Below, one piece after another: positions 49,092 through 59,794 of a stretch of DNA of 64,000 bases. The translations under genes and the position numbers were made by a program. How positions within the stretch are numbered: position 1 is the stretch's first letter; each line of letters starts with the position of its first letter. Source of the stretch: Aeromicrobium erythreum (GTDB lineage: Bacteria > Actinomycetota > Actinomycetes > Propionibacteriales > Nocardioidaceae); the NCBI RefSeq assembly GCF_001509405.1, contig NZ_CP011502.1, forward strand, positions 3,565,240 through 3,629,239, read 5' to 3'. The notes below the pieces were generated by a model. The model saw only the letters and a list, made by a program, of their open reading frames with translations, was not told the origin of the DNA and ran no database searches.

Positions 49092-49520
49092 ATGCTCGAC
49101 ACCCGTCATCGATCAGCCTGGGCGATCGCCGCGTTCTCGGCCACGGCCGCCGTGTCGGAGACGGTGCTCGGTCGATGGTCTGCCATCGCCTGGGCCTGCG
49201 TGGCGGTCCTGAACGTCCTCTCGGTGCTCGCCCACCGACGCACCGGTCCTCGGATGCGACACCTGCTTCTCGAGGCCGGGGCGCGGAGCCCGGCTCGACG
49301 TGCGGCTGAGGTCGAACGACGGCGGCAAACTGGTCGACTCCTCGACGCCAAAGCCGTTGCCGCCACGTCGGGTGCCTGCCTCGTCCTCGCCGTGCGGCAC
49401 CAGGACGCCGGCCCGGTCGCCCACGTCCTCCCAGGCGTAGGGATGATGACGTTCCTCGTCGGTCTCGGTCTGCTCACCGCAGCCGTCGTGCTCCCCGGAC
49501 TCCACCGCGAGGACCGCTGA
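49092..49520 (+). CDS. Small membrane protein, unknown
   Basis: 142 residues from ATG 49092. Helices: SAWAIAAFSATAAVSETVLG, AIAWACVAVLNVLSVLAHR, and GVGMMTFLVGLGLLTAAVVLPGL; the middle has a basic stretch AARRAAEVERRRQTGR. No family recognised and no clear ribosome-binding site before this ATG. If the upstream frame (48964) is joined by a frameshift, the full protein would have four helices and about 185 residues. Confidence 0.55.
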   Translation: MLDTRHRSAWAIAAFSATAAVSETVLGRWSAIAWACVAVLNVLSVLAHRRTGPRMRHLLLEAGARSPARRAAEVERRRQTGRLLDAKAVAATSGACLVLAVRHQDAGPVAHVLPGVGMMTFLVGLGLLTAAVVLPGLHREDR

Positions 49521-49565
49521 CCCCAGCCGACCATCGGGCAGCCGCCACGGGGGCCACCACGACGC

Positions 49566-49673
49566 ATGCTGCCCCCTCCGGTGCTGGTGGTCACGCCTCT
49601 TGTCGGCATGCTCGTCCTGGCCGTCGCCGTCTGGCGGACCCTTCGTGGTCTCGCCGCACCACGGGACGCGTGA
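49566..49673 (+). CDS. Candidate 35-residue single-helix peptide
   Basis: MLPPPVLVVTPLVGMLVLAVAV followed by WRTLRGLAAPRDA. It has one hydrophobic segment and a positively charged C-terminal end. The ATG is preceded by CCACGACGC with no strong ribosome-binding site. It is too short for firm support; it may be noncoding. Confidence 0.3.
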   Translation: MLPPPVLVVTPLVGMLVLAVAVWRTLRGLAAPRDA

Positions 49674-49729
49674 TGGAACACGCTCCATCCTGACGTGACG
49701 AAACGCCCGCGAACCGTCACCCTAGGGGC

Positions 49730-50149
49730 ATGCGAACGGTCGTCGGCGTGGTGCTCGGGGCGTGTGCCCTCGGCATCGTCACGGCTGCGGCGCTCGGCAC
49801 GGCACCGTTCCTCGTCACGCCGACGCCGTGGGTGGTCGGGCTGATCGGGGTCGCGATGCTGGCCGTCGTCGCCCAGCCGGCGGCGGCACCGTCGGCCCGA
49901 CGGGTCGCGAAGGTCCTCACCGTGGTCGGCTCCGTCGGCGCGGTCGTCGCCTGGGCCGCCTACCTGCGCGGGTTCAGCGACGAGAACGGGCTGCGGGGCT
50001 GGCCCGATGCGCTCGACTCGATGGTCGACCTCGGCTCCTCCACCGCGGCGCTCGCACTCGCCGCGTTGCTGGTGGTCGCCGGCTCGGCCACGGCCCGACG
50101 GCAGCCGCCCGGGATCGACGACGGGACGCCCGTCAGCGCAGACGCGTGA
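49730..50149 (+). CDS. Small membrane protein, unknown
   Basis: 139 residues; CACCCT six bases before ATG 49730. Helices: VVGVVLGACALGIVTAAALG, WVVGLIGVAMLAVVAQPAAA, VLTVVGSVGAVVAWAAYLRG and SSTAALALAALLVVAGSATA. No family recognised. It overlaps the end of the transglutaminase gene (50133-50149), the two being convergent. Confidence 0.65.
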   Translation: MRTVVGVVLGACALGIVTAAALGTAPFLVTPTPWVVGLIGVAMLAVVAQPAAAPSARRVAKVLTVVGSVGAVVAWAAYLRGFSDENGLRGWPDALDSMVDLGSSTAALALAALLVVAGSATARRQPPGIDDGTPVSADA

Positions 50150-51023
50150 CCTCCACGCTCACGAACAGCTCCGACGCACCCGGCGTCGAGTAGATGCCAC
50201 GCAGCGGCGGGCAGTCGCCGTAGCCCCGACCCCGCGCCACGAGCACGTGCCGGTCGCCCGGCACGACCGCGTTCGTCGGGTCGAACCCGCGCCAGTCGCC
50301 GTCCCAGTACTCCACCCACGCGTGCGACTCGCCCTCGACGGTCTCGCCGACCACCGGCTCGGCCGACGGGTGCAGGTAGCCCGACACGTACCGGGCCGGG
50401 ATCCCCGCACGACGCAGCGCGCCGAGCGTCGCGTGCGCGACGTCCTGGCACACCCCCGCGCCGGCCTCCCACGCCTCCGCCGCCGTCGTCGACACCTGCG
50501 TGACGCCCGGCAGGTAGCGCAGGTGGTCGTGGACCAGGCCGAACACGCCCACCGCGTACTCGCCCGGGGTGTCCGACGACGCCCGCAGCGTGTCGAGCTG
50601 CGCCCCGAGGTCGTCGTGCGGACGCACCCACGAGTCGAGCACGAGGAACTCGCACCACTCGTCGCTCACCGCGGCGAGGTCGGACCACCCCACCGGTGCG
50701 ACGTCGACCGCGTGCGGCGTGCTCTCGACCGTCGACGTCGCGACGACCGTCAGCGCGTCGTGCGGCTCGTGCACCTCGAACGCCGTGACGACCGTGCCCC
50801 AGTAGTCGCGGTACTCCTGCGACCACGCCGTCGGCGACACCTCGACCCGCGACCGCAGGACCACCTGGTCCGACGTCGTCAACGGCGTCATCCGCGCCTC
50901 GTTGTACGACGCGGCCGCACCCTCGGCGTACGTGAAGCCGGTCGTGTGCCGCACCCGCAGCTGCATGGGTCGCGGCGACCCGCTCTGCCACTGCGACGCC
51001 GACCCCTGACCCTGCATGCTCAC
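50133..51023 (-). CDS. Transglutaminase-like peptidase (Bact_transglu_N + core)
   Basis: 296 residues from GTG 51023 (GTGA overlap with upstream stop). N-terminal beta domain: MQLRVRHTTGFTYAEGAAASYNEARMTP, and the core with catalytic Cys in AGAGVCQDVAHATLGALRRAGIPARYVSGY, His in SHAWVEYW and Asp in FDPTNAV. The shorter start at ATG 50966 begins at the family N-terminus. Together with the alpha-E and ATP-grasp genes this is the conserved three-gene cluster of Actinobacteria and Proteobacteria, thought to act on peptides; the substrate is unknown. Confidence 0.92.
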   Translation of the reverse strand: MSMQGQGSASQWQSGSPRPMQLRVRHTTGFTYAEGAAASYNEARMTPLTTSDQVVLRSRVEVSPTAWSQEYRDYWGTVVTAFEVHEPHDALTVVATSTVESTPHAVDVAPVGWSDLAAVSDEWCEFLVLDSWVRPHDDLGAQLDTLRASSDTPGEYAVGVFGLVHDHLRYLPGVTQVSTTAAEAWEAGAGVCQDVAHATLGALRRAGIPARYVSGYLHPSAEPVVGETVEGESHAWVEYWDGDWRGFDPTNAVVPGDRHVLVARGRGYGDCPPLRGIYSTPGASELFVSVEVTRLR

Positions 51024-51945
51024 AGCGAGACCCCTCCCGTCCACGCGTGCGTGTCCGAGTGCGAGAAGTAGCGCGCGCCGACCGCCTCGCTCGCGGCCGC
51101 GCACGTGCGCTGCAGCCGCTCCATCTCGATCGGCATCGCCTCGACGATCTCCGCCAGCGGCCGGTACTCCAGCTCGGTGCGCGCCCGACCCAGCAGCCGC
51201 TGCGCCTCGTCGCCGAACCCGGCACGCTGTCCGCGCGCCTCCAGACGGCTCAACGCCCGCTCGGCCTCCATCAGCGCCGAGACCACCGACCGCGGGAACC
51301 ACCGGTCCAGCAGCAGGAACTCCGCCGCCTGACGGTCGCCCTCCAGACCCCGGTACGCACGGATGAACGCCTCGTAGGCACCGCACGCCCGCAGCGTCGT
51401 CGGCCAGGCCACCTGGGTGTCCGATGCCAGCGCCGCCGTCGACAGCAGCCGCGCCGTCATGTCGACGCGCTCGATGCTGCGCCCCAGCACGAAGAAGTTC
51501 CAGCCCTCGTCGCGCGGCATCGTCCCGTCGGCGATGCCGTTGACCATCGCCGTCCGGTTGCGCACCCACGCGAACATGTCCGGCGGGCGCTTCGTCCGCG
51601 CCGACGGCAGACCGCGCCACATCGTGTTGATCGACGCCCAGATGTCGGTCGACAACGTCTCCCGTGCGCCCCGCGCACCCTCGCGTGCGGCCGTGATCGC
51701 CGACGCGATCGACCCGGGCGAGTCGACGTTGTGCGCCAGCAGGTCGAGGATCGTCCACCGGTTGACCGCACCCGTGTGACCCTCCACCCCCATGACCGAC
51801 AGGAGCTGCTGGCACGACGCGGCCTCGTCGATCGCCGGGTCCTCCACCAGCACCTGCAGCTGGACGTCGAGGATCCGCGCAGTGTCATCGGCGCGCTCGA
51901 GGTAGCGCCCGATCCAGAACAACGACTCCGCGATCCGGCTCAGCA

Positions 51946-51946
<1 letters not shown>
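51020..51946 (-). CDS. Alpha-E domain protein (DUF403)
   Basis: 308 residues. MLSRIAESLFWIGRYLERADDTARILDVQLQ is the family start; all-helical with FFVLGRSIERVDMTARLLST, and RLQRTCAAASEAVGARYFSH at the end. Function unknown; the gene is nearly always between transglutaminase and circularly permuted ATP-grasp genes. Start ATG 51946 overlaps the stop of the ATP-grasp gene (TGATG). Confidence 0.94.
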
Positions 51947-53496
<1,550 letters not shown>

Positions 53497-53625
53497 GGGG
53501 GCCACCCTAGGGAGGAGAGGTGTCGATCATGTTTCGTGACCTGTCTAGCGGAGACCCGGTCGGCCTGCACCCCAGAAGCACCCGGCCGGTTGGCCGCGGA
53601 CCGCGCTTCCTCCTAGGGTCGAGCC

Positions 53626-54702
53626 ATGAGCGGCGACGGGGAGCGGACGGAGCAGGGCGACGGGTCCAAGCCCGGGATCAAGGACCGGATCGCAGGCTGG
53701 CACCCCGTGCTCGCCCACGTCATCCGCACCCTCGACCACTACGGCGCGCACCGCGGCAACCTCGCCGCCGGCGGCGCCACCTACTTCGGCTTCCTCAGCT
53801 TCTTCCCCCTCCTGGCCGTCTCCTTCGCCGTCGTGGGGCAGCTGTCGGAGATCTACCCCGACGCCCAGCAGGACTTCGTCGACGCCCTCAGCGGGGTGCT
53901 TCCCGGCATCGTGTCCGTCGACCCGCAGCCCGGTCGCATCGCGCTGACGGAGATCGCCTCCAACGCGCCGGCCATCTACACGGTGGGTCTGCTCACGGCG
54001 CTCTACGCCGGACTCAACTGGGTCAGCGGGCTGCGCGACGGGCTCAACCAGATGCTCGAGCTGCCCACGTCGGAGACCGGCAACATCGTGAAGGCGAAGG
54101 GCACCGACCTGGTCACGCTCGTGGTGCTGGGCTTCATCCTGCTCCTCTCGGTGTCCGTCGGCGGCCTGCCCGTCGCGCTCGGCACCTTCCTGCTCGACCT
54201 CGTCGGACTGCCCGGGCCGGTCGGCACCGTGTTGCTGACGCTGCTGTCGGTGGTCGTCGGCCTGGCCGTCAGCACCGTGCTGTTCTGGGCGATCTTCCGC
54301 CTGCTGCCGAAGCCCGACCTGCCCGAGCACGCGCTGTGGCGCGGCGCCCTGTTCGCCGCCGTCGGCTTCGAGCTCATCAAGCAGTTCGCGAGCCTGGTGC
54401 TGCGCGGCGCCAGCTCGGTGCCGGTCGCGTCGCTCGCCATCGCCCTGACGCTGGTGGTCTGGATCTACTTCTTCTCCCGGCTCGTCATGTACGGCATCTC
54501 CTGGGCGTGCACCGACGAGTCGACCTTGGCCGAGCTCGCCGAGCTGGAGGACGCCGACGACGAGGCGCAGGCCGTCCGTGACGACGACGACGACCTCGAC
54601 GAGGAGCCGGTCGACGTCGGGTACGTGCGCCCGCTCGTCGTGGGCCTGGGGCTCGGGACGCTGCTCGGCGCCGTGCTGGGCCGCTCCACCCGCGACGACT
54701 GA
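53626..54702 (+). CDS. YihY/BrkB family membrane protein
   Basis: 358 residues; TAGGGT six bases before the ATG. YihY signatures: GGATYFGFLSFFPLLAVSFAVVG, GGLPVALGTFLLDL, FRLLPKPDLPEHALWRGALFAAVGFELIKQFASLVL and WIYFFSRLVMYGISWACTDE. An acidic tail (ELEDADDEAQAVRDDDDDLDEE) is followed by a short hydrophobic end. Despite old annotation as RNase BN, this is a membrane protein of unknown transport function. Divergent from the ATP-grasp operon. Confidence 0.93.
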   Translation: MSGDGERTEQGDGSKPGIKDRIAGWHPVLAHVIRTLDHYGAHRGNLAAGGATYFGFLSFFPLLAVSFAVVGQLSEIYPDAQQDFVDALSGVLPGIVSVDPQPGRIALTEIASNAPAIYTVGLLTALYAGLNWVSGLRDGLNQMLELPTSETGNIVKAKGTDLVTLVVLGFILLLSVSVGGLPVALGTFLLDLVGLPGPVGTVLLTLLSVVVGLAVSTVLFWAIFRLLPKPDLPEHALWRGALFAAVGFELIKQFASLVLRGASSVPVASLAIALTLVVWIYFFSRLVMYGISWACTDESTLAELAELEDADDEAQAVRDDDDDLDEEPVDVGYVRPLVVGLGLGTLLGAVLGRSTRDD

Positions 54703-54721
54703 CGGCTCCTAGGCTGCTGCC

Positions 54722-55054
54722 ATGAGCAGCCACGGCTCGCAGCCCCGCCCCTCGGCCCGCACGATGTCGGCCGAGGAGACCCGTGCGCTACAGGTCGTGC
54801 GCCGCCGGACGACCGCCATCTGCTTCTTCGTCGTCGCGATCCACGGCGTCATCGGGCTGGTCGTCGTGGCCGACGTCATCGCCCGCCAGGGCCGGCAGAG
54901 CGGGGCCGTCGTGCTGGTCGTCATGTCGGCGTTCCTCGCCATCGGCATCAGCGTCGCCGTGCGCGCGATCCTGGCCGCCCGGCCGGTCTTCTCGTGGCCG
55001 TGGGTCCTGGTCTCGCTCGTGCCGTCGGCCGCCGGTCTCGTGTGGGTGCTCTGA
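54722..55054 (+). CDS. Small three-helix membrane protein
   Basis: 110 residues; TAGGCT six bases before the ATG. Helices AICFFVVAIHGVIGLVVVAD, AVVLVVMSAFLAIGISVAVR and WVLVSLVPSAAGLVWVL. No family recognised. It is 19 bases after the YihY stop but has its own promoter motif. Confidence 0.75.
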   Translation: MSSHGSQPRPSARTMSAEETRALQVVRRRTTAICFFVVAIHGVIGLVVVADVIARQGRQSGAVVLVVMSAFLAIGISVAVRAILAARPVFSWPWVLVSLVPSAAGLVWVL

Positions 55055-55133
55055 CCTTCACCGGCACGACACACGCGCTTCACCCCCCGATGTCGGGCGT
55101 GGCGGATACTCTGGCCGTGGAAAGGGTCCGCCC

Positions 55134-55571
55134 ATGGCCGAGCACGTCCTGGTCCTGAACGCCAGCTACGAGCCGCTGCAACGCGTGTCCCTGCGGCACG
55201 CCATCAAGATGCTCGTGCGCGAGGTGGCGGTCATCGAGGAGGAGGCCGAGGGCACCTTCGGTCCATTCCCCAAGCCCAAGGTCCTGCGACTCGTCCGCTA
55301 CGTCGTCACCCGCTGGCGGCACCGGCGCGGGCACCTGTGCACGAAGTCGGCGGTCAAGGCCCGCGACCGGATGTGCGCCTACTGCGGCGGACGCGCCGAG
55401 ACCGTCGACCACGTGCTGCCACGCAGCCGCGGCGGTGCGCTCACCTGGGAGAACGCCGTCGCCGCGTGCCTGCGCTGCAACCATCGCAAGGCCGACCGCA
55501 CGCCCGCCGAGGCCGGCATGACCCTGCTCATCACCCCGGCCGCTCCGCCGCCCGGGTTCCTCGTCGGCTGA
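55134..55571 (+). CDS. HNH endonuclease
   Basis: 145 residues. NASYEPLQRVSLRHAIKMLV start, then CAYCGGRAETVDHVLPRSRGGALTWENAVAACLRCNHRKADRTP: an HNH motif with two CxxC zinc sites. Such compact HNH proteins are conserved in Actinobacteria near cell-division and origin regions, with unknown biological targets. GGAAAGGG precedes the ATG at 55134. Confidence 0.9.
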   Translation: MAEHVLVLNASYEPLQRVSLRHAIKMLVREVAVIEEEAEGTFGPFPKPKVLRLVRYVVTRWRHRRGHLCTKSAVKARDRMCAYCGGRAETVDHVLPRSRGGALTWENAVAACLRCNHRKADRTPAEAGMTLLITPAAPPPGFLVG

Positions 55572-55638
55572 CCCGCTCGCGGTCCGGGCGCCGTGGGGTC
55601 CGTCGGCCTACGATGGACCGCACACGGAAGAGGTGACG

Positions 55639-57219
55639 ATGACCGAGCGGCGGGCCCTGGGCGCCGGTGACGTGCTCGACGGTCGCTACGTGCTGCAGGA
55701 CCTCGTCACGGAGAAGCTCGGGTCGTCCACCTGGCGCGCGCACGACCGTGTGCTCGCGCGCAACGTCGGCATCGAGATGGTCCCCAGCGACGACCCGCGC
55801 GCCGACAACTTCCTCGAGGCGGCCCGACAGTCGACGTCGGTCACCGATCCACGGTTCCTGCGCGTGCTCGACCTCGTCGAGGCCGACCACGACCACCACG
55901 TCATCGTGCGGGAGTGGGCGCGGGCATTCCCGCTCGACCAGCTGCTGCGCCAGTCGCCGCTGCCCAACCGACGCGCCGCGACCGTGGTCGCGGAGGTCGC
56001 TGAAGCCCTCGCGCACGCGCACGAGAAGAACCTGTTCCACCGTCGCCTCACCCCGCACCACGTCCTCCTCAAGCAGACCGGGGCGGTGCGCATCGTCGGC
56101 CTCGGCGTCGCGACCGCCCTGGCACCGGCCGGCCACCAGGACACCTTCGAGGACCTCCGGGCGTACGAGCAGATGGACGTCGAGGCCCTGGGCAAGCTGT
56201 TGTACGCGTGCCTCGTGGCCCGCTGGCCCGGGGTCGGCGTCGATGGCCTGCGCGCCGCGCCGGCCGAGGGCGGCAAGCTGCTGCGCCCCCGGCAGGTGCG
56301 CGCGGGCGTCTCCCGCGACGTCGACGCCGTCGTCGACCGGATCCTCGGGCGCCCACCGCTGAACCACCGCACCCCGCTGCGCACGGCCGCCGACATCGGT
56401 CGCGCGCTGCGGCTCACGGGCGAGGACGAGGCCGACGTCGACGACCCGAGCCCGCTGCACATCTCCTCGCCCGACCTGCTGCGCCTCGACCCCGTCATCG
56501 TGCCGGAGGGGCCCCCGCCGGGTCTGGAGCCGCCCCGGCGACGTCCGAAGGCCTTCGAACCGGCCCCGCCGACCACGTTCGAGCGGAGCGTGCACCGCGC
56601 CAGGCGTGCCACCGCGGGCGGCGACCGCAAGCTGGTCCTCGCCGGCGTGGCACTCACGCTCGCCGTCGTCGGGCTGCTCGCCTTCGCCGTCGGACGGTTC
56701 ACCGGCGAGGACCGTCGGCCGCCGACCGCGACCGTCGCCACCGAGGAGGCGCCGGCCCGCATCCTGCGGATCGCGTCGGTGCGCGACCTCGACCCGCAGG
56801 GCCAGGACGGCCAGGAGAACCCCGAGGACGTGGGGCTCGCCGTCGACGGCAACCCCGAGACGGGCTGGCGCACCAGCACCTACTACCGCCGCGCCGACCT
56901 CGGTGGCCTGAAGGACGGCGTGGGCCTCGTGGTCGACCTGGGCGGCCCGCGCGAGGTCGACTCGATGCGGATCCTGCTCGGCGGCGCCGGCACCGCGCTC
57001 ACGGTCTACGCGACGAGCCCCGGCGGGGAGGTGCCGGGCAGCCTGCGCGACCTGCGCCGCATCGCGACCCTCGACGACGCCGGCACCGACGTCACCGTCA
57101 CGTTCCCGGCGAACACCATCACCCGTCGGGTCGTGGTGTGGCTGACGGCGCTGCCCCAGGTGGGTCCCGGCGAGTTCCAGGGCGACGTCCGCGAGATCAG
57201 CCTCAAGGGTCGACGGTGA
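55639..57219 (+). CDS. MurJ-type pseudokinase with C-terminal discoidin-like domain
   Basis: 526 residues from ATG 55639 (GTG 55633 alternative), GAAGAGG upstream. Kinase-like domain 1-270 lacks key residues: VAIK Lys is Glu (VGIEMV), the HRD-K-N segment reads [12 protein letters not shown], and DFG is GLG. A Pro-rich linker, one transmembrane helix ([21 protein letters not shown]) and an external beta-sandwich ([22 protein letters not shown]) follow. The same layout is the C-terminal half of mycobacterial MviN/MurJ, whose pseudokinase binds FhaA when phosphorylated. Here it stands alone, next to trxB, without a MurJ gene. Role in peptidoglycan export control is inferred. Confidence 0.85.
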   Translation: MTERRALGAGDVLDGRYVLQDLVTEKLGSSTWRAHDRVLARNVGIEMVPSDDPRADNFLEAARQSTSVTDPRFLRVLDLVEADHDHHVIVREWARAFPLDQLLRQSPLPNRRAATVVAEVAEALAHAHEKNLFHRRLTPHHVLLKQTGAVRIVGLGVATALAPAGHQDTFEDLRAYEQMDVEALGKLLYACLVARWPGVGVDGLRAAPAEGGKLLRPRQVRAGVSRDVDAVVDRILGRPPLNHRTPLRTAADIGRALRLTGEDEADVDDPSPLHISSPDLLRLDPVIVPEGPPPGLEPPRRRPKAFEPAPPTTFERSVHRARRATAGGDRKLVLAGVALTLAVVGLLAFAVGRFTGEDRRPPTATVATEEAPARILRIASVRDLDPQGQDGQENPEDVGLAVDGNPETGWRTSTYYRRADLGGLKDGVGLVVDLGGPREVDSMRILLGGAGTALTVYATSPGGEVPGSLRDLRRIATLDDAGTDVTVTFPANTITRRVVVWLTALPQVGPGEFQGDVREISLKGRR

Positions 57220-57251
57220 CGATCCTGCCCCCGTCGCTCCGGTCGGGCAGC

Positions 57252-57278
57252 GGAATGATCCCCACCTAGACTGCGTTG
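57252..57278 (+). promoter_or_regulatory. SigR/SigH-type promoter of trxBA
   Basis: GGAAT at 57252-57256 and GTT(G) at 57275-57278 are separated by exactly 18 bases, matching the SigR/SigH consensus GGAAT-N18-GTT used for thioredoxin operons in Streptomyces and Mycobacterium. It lies 33 bases before ATG 57311. Expression should rise under thiol oxidation. Confidence 0.85.
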
Positions 57279-57310
57279 AGCAGAGGAAGACCGTCTACGA
57301 GAAGGCACCC

Positions 57311-58309
57311 ATGAGCACTGAGTCGTCCGCCAATGACGTCCGCAACCTGATCATCATCGGCTCCGGCCCGTCGGGCTACACCGCAGCCGTGTACGCGGCC
57401 CGCGCGAACCTCGCCCCGCTCGTCTTCGAGGGCTCGGTCACCGCCGGCGGCGCGCTGATGAACACGACCGAGGTCGAGAACTTCCCCGGCTTCCCCGAGG
57501 GCATCATGGGCCCGGCGCTGATGGACAACTTCCGCGCGCAGGCCGAGCGCTTCGGCGCCGAGCTGATCGCCGACGACGTCACGTCGGTCGACCTCACGGG
57601 CGAGGTCAAGTCGGTCTCGCTCGCCGACGGCACCACCTACCGTGCGCACGCTGTCGTCCTGGCCATGGGCTCGGGCTACCGCAAGCTCGGCGTGGCCCGT
57701 GAGGACGAGCTGTCGGGCCACGGCGTCAGCTGGTGCGCCACGTGCGACGGCTTCTTCTTCCGCGAGCAGAACATCGTGGTCGTGGGCGGCGGCGACTCCG
57801 CCGTCGAGGAGGCCACGTTCCTCACCCGCTTCGCCTCGAAGGTCACGCTCGTGCACCGCCGCGACGAGCTGCGCGCCTCCAAGATCATGCAGGACCGCGC
57901 GATCGCCAACGAGAAGATCGAGTTCGCCTGGAACTCCGAGGTCGCCGAGCTGCACGGCGAGGGTCGTCTGGAGAAGGTCACGCTGCGCGACACCGTCACG
58001 GGCGAGACCCGCGACGTCGACGCGACCGGCCTGTTCATCGCGATCGGCCACGACCCGCGCTCGGAGCTGCTCACGGGGCAGGTCGACCTCGACGACGAGG
58101 GCTACGTGCTGGTCCAGCAGGGCAGCACGGCCACGAACCTGTCCGGCGTCTTCGCCGCCGGCGACCTGGTCGACCACACCTACCGCCAGGCGATCACCGC
58201 GGCGGGCACCGGGTGTGCTGCGGCCCTCGACGCCGAGCGCTTCCTCGCCGACCGCGAGCAGGCCGGTCAGCCCGCACCCGACGTCGCCATGGCCCAGTGG
58301 GCCGAGTGA
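57311..58309 (+). CDS. trxB: Thioredoxin reductase
   Basis: 332 residues. FAD-binding [14 protein letters not shown] (about 17-30), NADPH-binding [15 protein letters not shown], redox-active Cys pair in [10 protein letters not shown], and the C-terminal FAD motif [16 protein letters not shown]. It transfers electrons from NADPH to thioredoxin. The last 20 residues ([17 protein letters not shown] tail) are extra. GAGAAGG precedes the ATG. First gene of the SigR-controlled pair. Confidence 0.97.
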   Translation: MSTESSANDVRNLIIIGSGPSGYTAAVYAARANLAPLVFEGSVTAGGALMNTTEVENFPGFPEGIMGPALMDNFRAQAERFGAELIADDVTSVDLTGEVKSVSLADGTTYRAHAVVLAMGSGYRKLGVAREDELSGHGVSWCATCDGFFFREQNIVVVGGGDSAVEEATFLTRFASKVTLVHRRDELRASKIMQDRAIANEKIEFAWNSEVAELHGEGRLEKVTLRDTVTGETRDVDATGLFIAIGHDPRSELLTGQVDLDDEGYVLVQQGSTATNLSGVFAAGDLVDHTYRQAITAAGTGCAAALDAERFLADREQAGQPAPDVAMAQWAE

Positions 58310-58349
58310 CCCCGATCCCCACGACCCCCATCCGCTGAAGGAGAACCCC

Positions 58350-58673
58350 ATGCCCGAGATCACTCCCGTCACCGACGCCGACTTCGCCGAGAAGGTGCTG
58401 CAGGCCGACGGCCCCGTGCTCGTCGACTTCTGGGCCAGCTGGTGCGGCCCGTGCCGTCAGCTCGCGCCGATCCTCGAGGAGATCGCGTCCGAGAAGGGTG
58501 AGGCGCTCACCATCGTCAAGATGGATGCGGACGCGAACCCGAAGACGCCGAGCGACTACCGCGTCACCGGCCTGCCCACCATGAACCTGTACTACAAGGG
58601 CGAGGTCGTGAAGTCGATCGTCGGCGTCCGCCCCAAGTCCGCCATCCTCAACGAGCTCTCGGAGTATGCCTGA
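58350..58673 (+). CDS. trxA: Thioredoxin
   Basis: 107 residues with the active site WCGPC (Cys32/Cys35), the cis-Pro in VTGLPTMNLYYKG and the usual beta-alpha fold. GAAGGAG lies before the ATG. It follows trxB by 40 bases. A perfect 18-base-arm hairpin at 58793 ends the unit. Confidence 0.98.
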   Translation: MPEITPVTDADFAEKVLQADGPVLVDFWASWCGPCRQLAPILEEIASEKGEALTIVKMDADANPKTPSDYRVTGLPTMNLYYKGEVVKSIVGVRPKSAILNELSEYA

Positions 58674-58792
58674 ACCCGAAGGCGCCTAGCGCCTGAGCGG
58701 TTCAGGCAGGTCGAGTGGTGCGCGCCGTAGGCGCCCCGCATGGAGCCGCCGCACTGAGGGCGTAGCCGCGGCGGAGATCGAGACCTGGCAAG

Positions 58793-58829
58793 CGTCGAAG
58801 CCCCGGTGCGGCGCACCGGGGCTTCGACG
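58793..58829. terminator. Perfect hairpin, 18-base arms, between trxA and parB
   Basis: Left arm 58793-58810 begins CGTCGAAGCCCCGGTGCG; right arm 58812-58829 is its exact reverse complement, with one base in between. It would terminate trxBA. It is preceded by a stretch (58700-58790) with the look of a dispersed intergenic repeat (GTCGAG-, GGAGCCGCCGCACTGAGG). Confidence 0.75.
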
Positions 58830-58861
58830 TACCTGGAGCACCGCAGGTGCCCCGCAGGCTG

Positions 58862-58885
58862 ACAAAGCAACCTATCGCTTTGTCG
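58862..58885 (-). terminator. Hairpin downstream of parB
   Basis: GACAAAGC (58862-58869) and GCTTTGTC (58878-58885) pair around AACCTATC. It lies nine bases past the parB stop on the minus strand and is AT-richer than the surroundings. Likely terminator of the rpmH-to-parB unit. Confidence 0.7.
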
Positions 58886-58894
58886 ACATGTCGA

Positions 58895-59794
58895 TCACTG
58901 ATTCCGCGGCGGGTCCATCAGACCCACGATCCGCTCCAAGTCATCGATCGTCGCGAACTCGACGGTGATCTTGCCCTTGGCCTTGCCGAGGTCGACCTTC
59001 ACGCGGGTGTCGTAGCGCTCGGAGAGCCGGGCGGCGAGGTCGGCCAGGCGGGGGGCGGAGACCGTGCGGCCGGGGGTGCGTGACCGCGAGGTGGCCGGGT
59101 CGCCGGTGTCGCCGAACTTCACGATCTCCTCGAGCGCACGCACCGAGATGCCCTCGGCCACCACGCGTGCGGCGAGGCGGTCCTGCACCTCGGGGTGGGA
59201 GACCGAGAGCAGCGCGCGAGCGTGCCCGGCCGACAGCACGCCGGCCGCGACCCTGCGCTGGACCGCGGGCGGCAGCTTCATCAGCCGCAGCGTGTTGGTG
59301 ACCTGGGGGCGCGAACGACCGATGCGGTCGGCGAGCTCCTCCTGGGTGCAGCCGAAGTCGTCGAGCAGCTGCTGGTAGGCGGCCGCCTCCTCCAGGGGGT
59401 TGAGCTGCGAGCGGTGCAGGTTCTCCAGGAGGGCGTCACGCAGGAGGTCCTCGTCGGTCGTGTCGCGCACGATCGCGCCGATCGTCTCGAGACCGGCCGA
59501 GCGCGAGGCGCGCCACCGACGCTCCCCCATGATCAGCTCGTAGGCGCCCGGCGCCGTCTCGCGGACGACGACGGGCTGCAGCAGGCCGACCTCGCGGATC
59601 GAGTGCACGAGCTCGGCCATGTCCTGCTCGTCGAAGACCTGGCGCGGCTGTCGGGGATTCGGGACGACCGCGTCGAGCGGCAGCTCGGCGAAGCGGGCGC
59701 CCTGGACCTCCTGGAGCCCGGACTCCTTCGCCTCGGCGGGGGTCGACGGGATAAGTGACTCGAGCCCTCGGCCGAGTCCACGACGTGGTGCCAT
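58895..59794 (-). CDS. parB: Chromosome-partitioning protein ParB
   Basis: 299 residues. N-terminal ParA-binding/CTPase start [14 protein letters not shown], the C-motif region with [32 protein letters not shown], then the helix-turn-helix with [24 protein letters not shown], and a C-terminal dimerisation domain. It binds parS and spreads by CTP hydrolysis. The start ATG shares bases with the parA stop (TGATG). Confidence 0.97.
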   Translation of the reverse strand: MAPRRGLGRGLESLIPSTPAEAKESGLQEVQGARFAELPLDAVVPNPRQPRQVFDEQDMAELVHSIREVGLLQPVVVRETAPGAYELIMGERRWRASRSAGLETIGAIVRDTTDEDLLRDALLENLHRSQLNPLEEAAAYQQLLDDFGCTQEELADRIGRSRPQVTNTLRLMKLPPAVQRRVAAGVLSAGHARALLSVSHPEVQDRLAARVVAEGISVRALEEIVKFGDTGDPATSRSRTPGRTVSAPRLADLAARLSERYDTRVKVDLGKAKGKITVEFATIDDLERIVGLMDPPRNQ

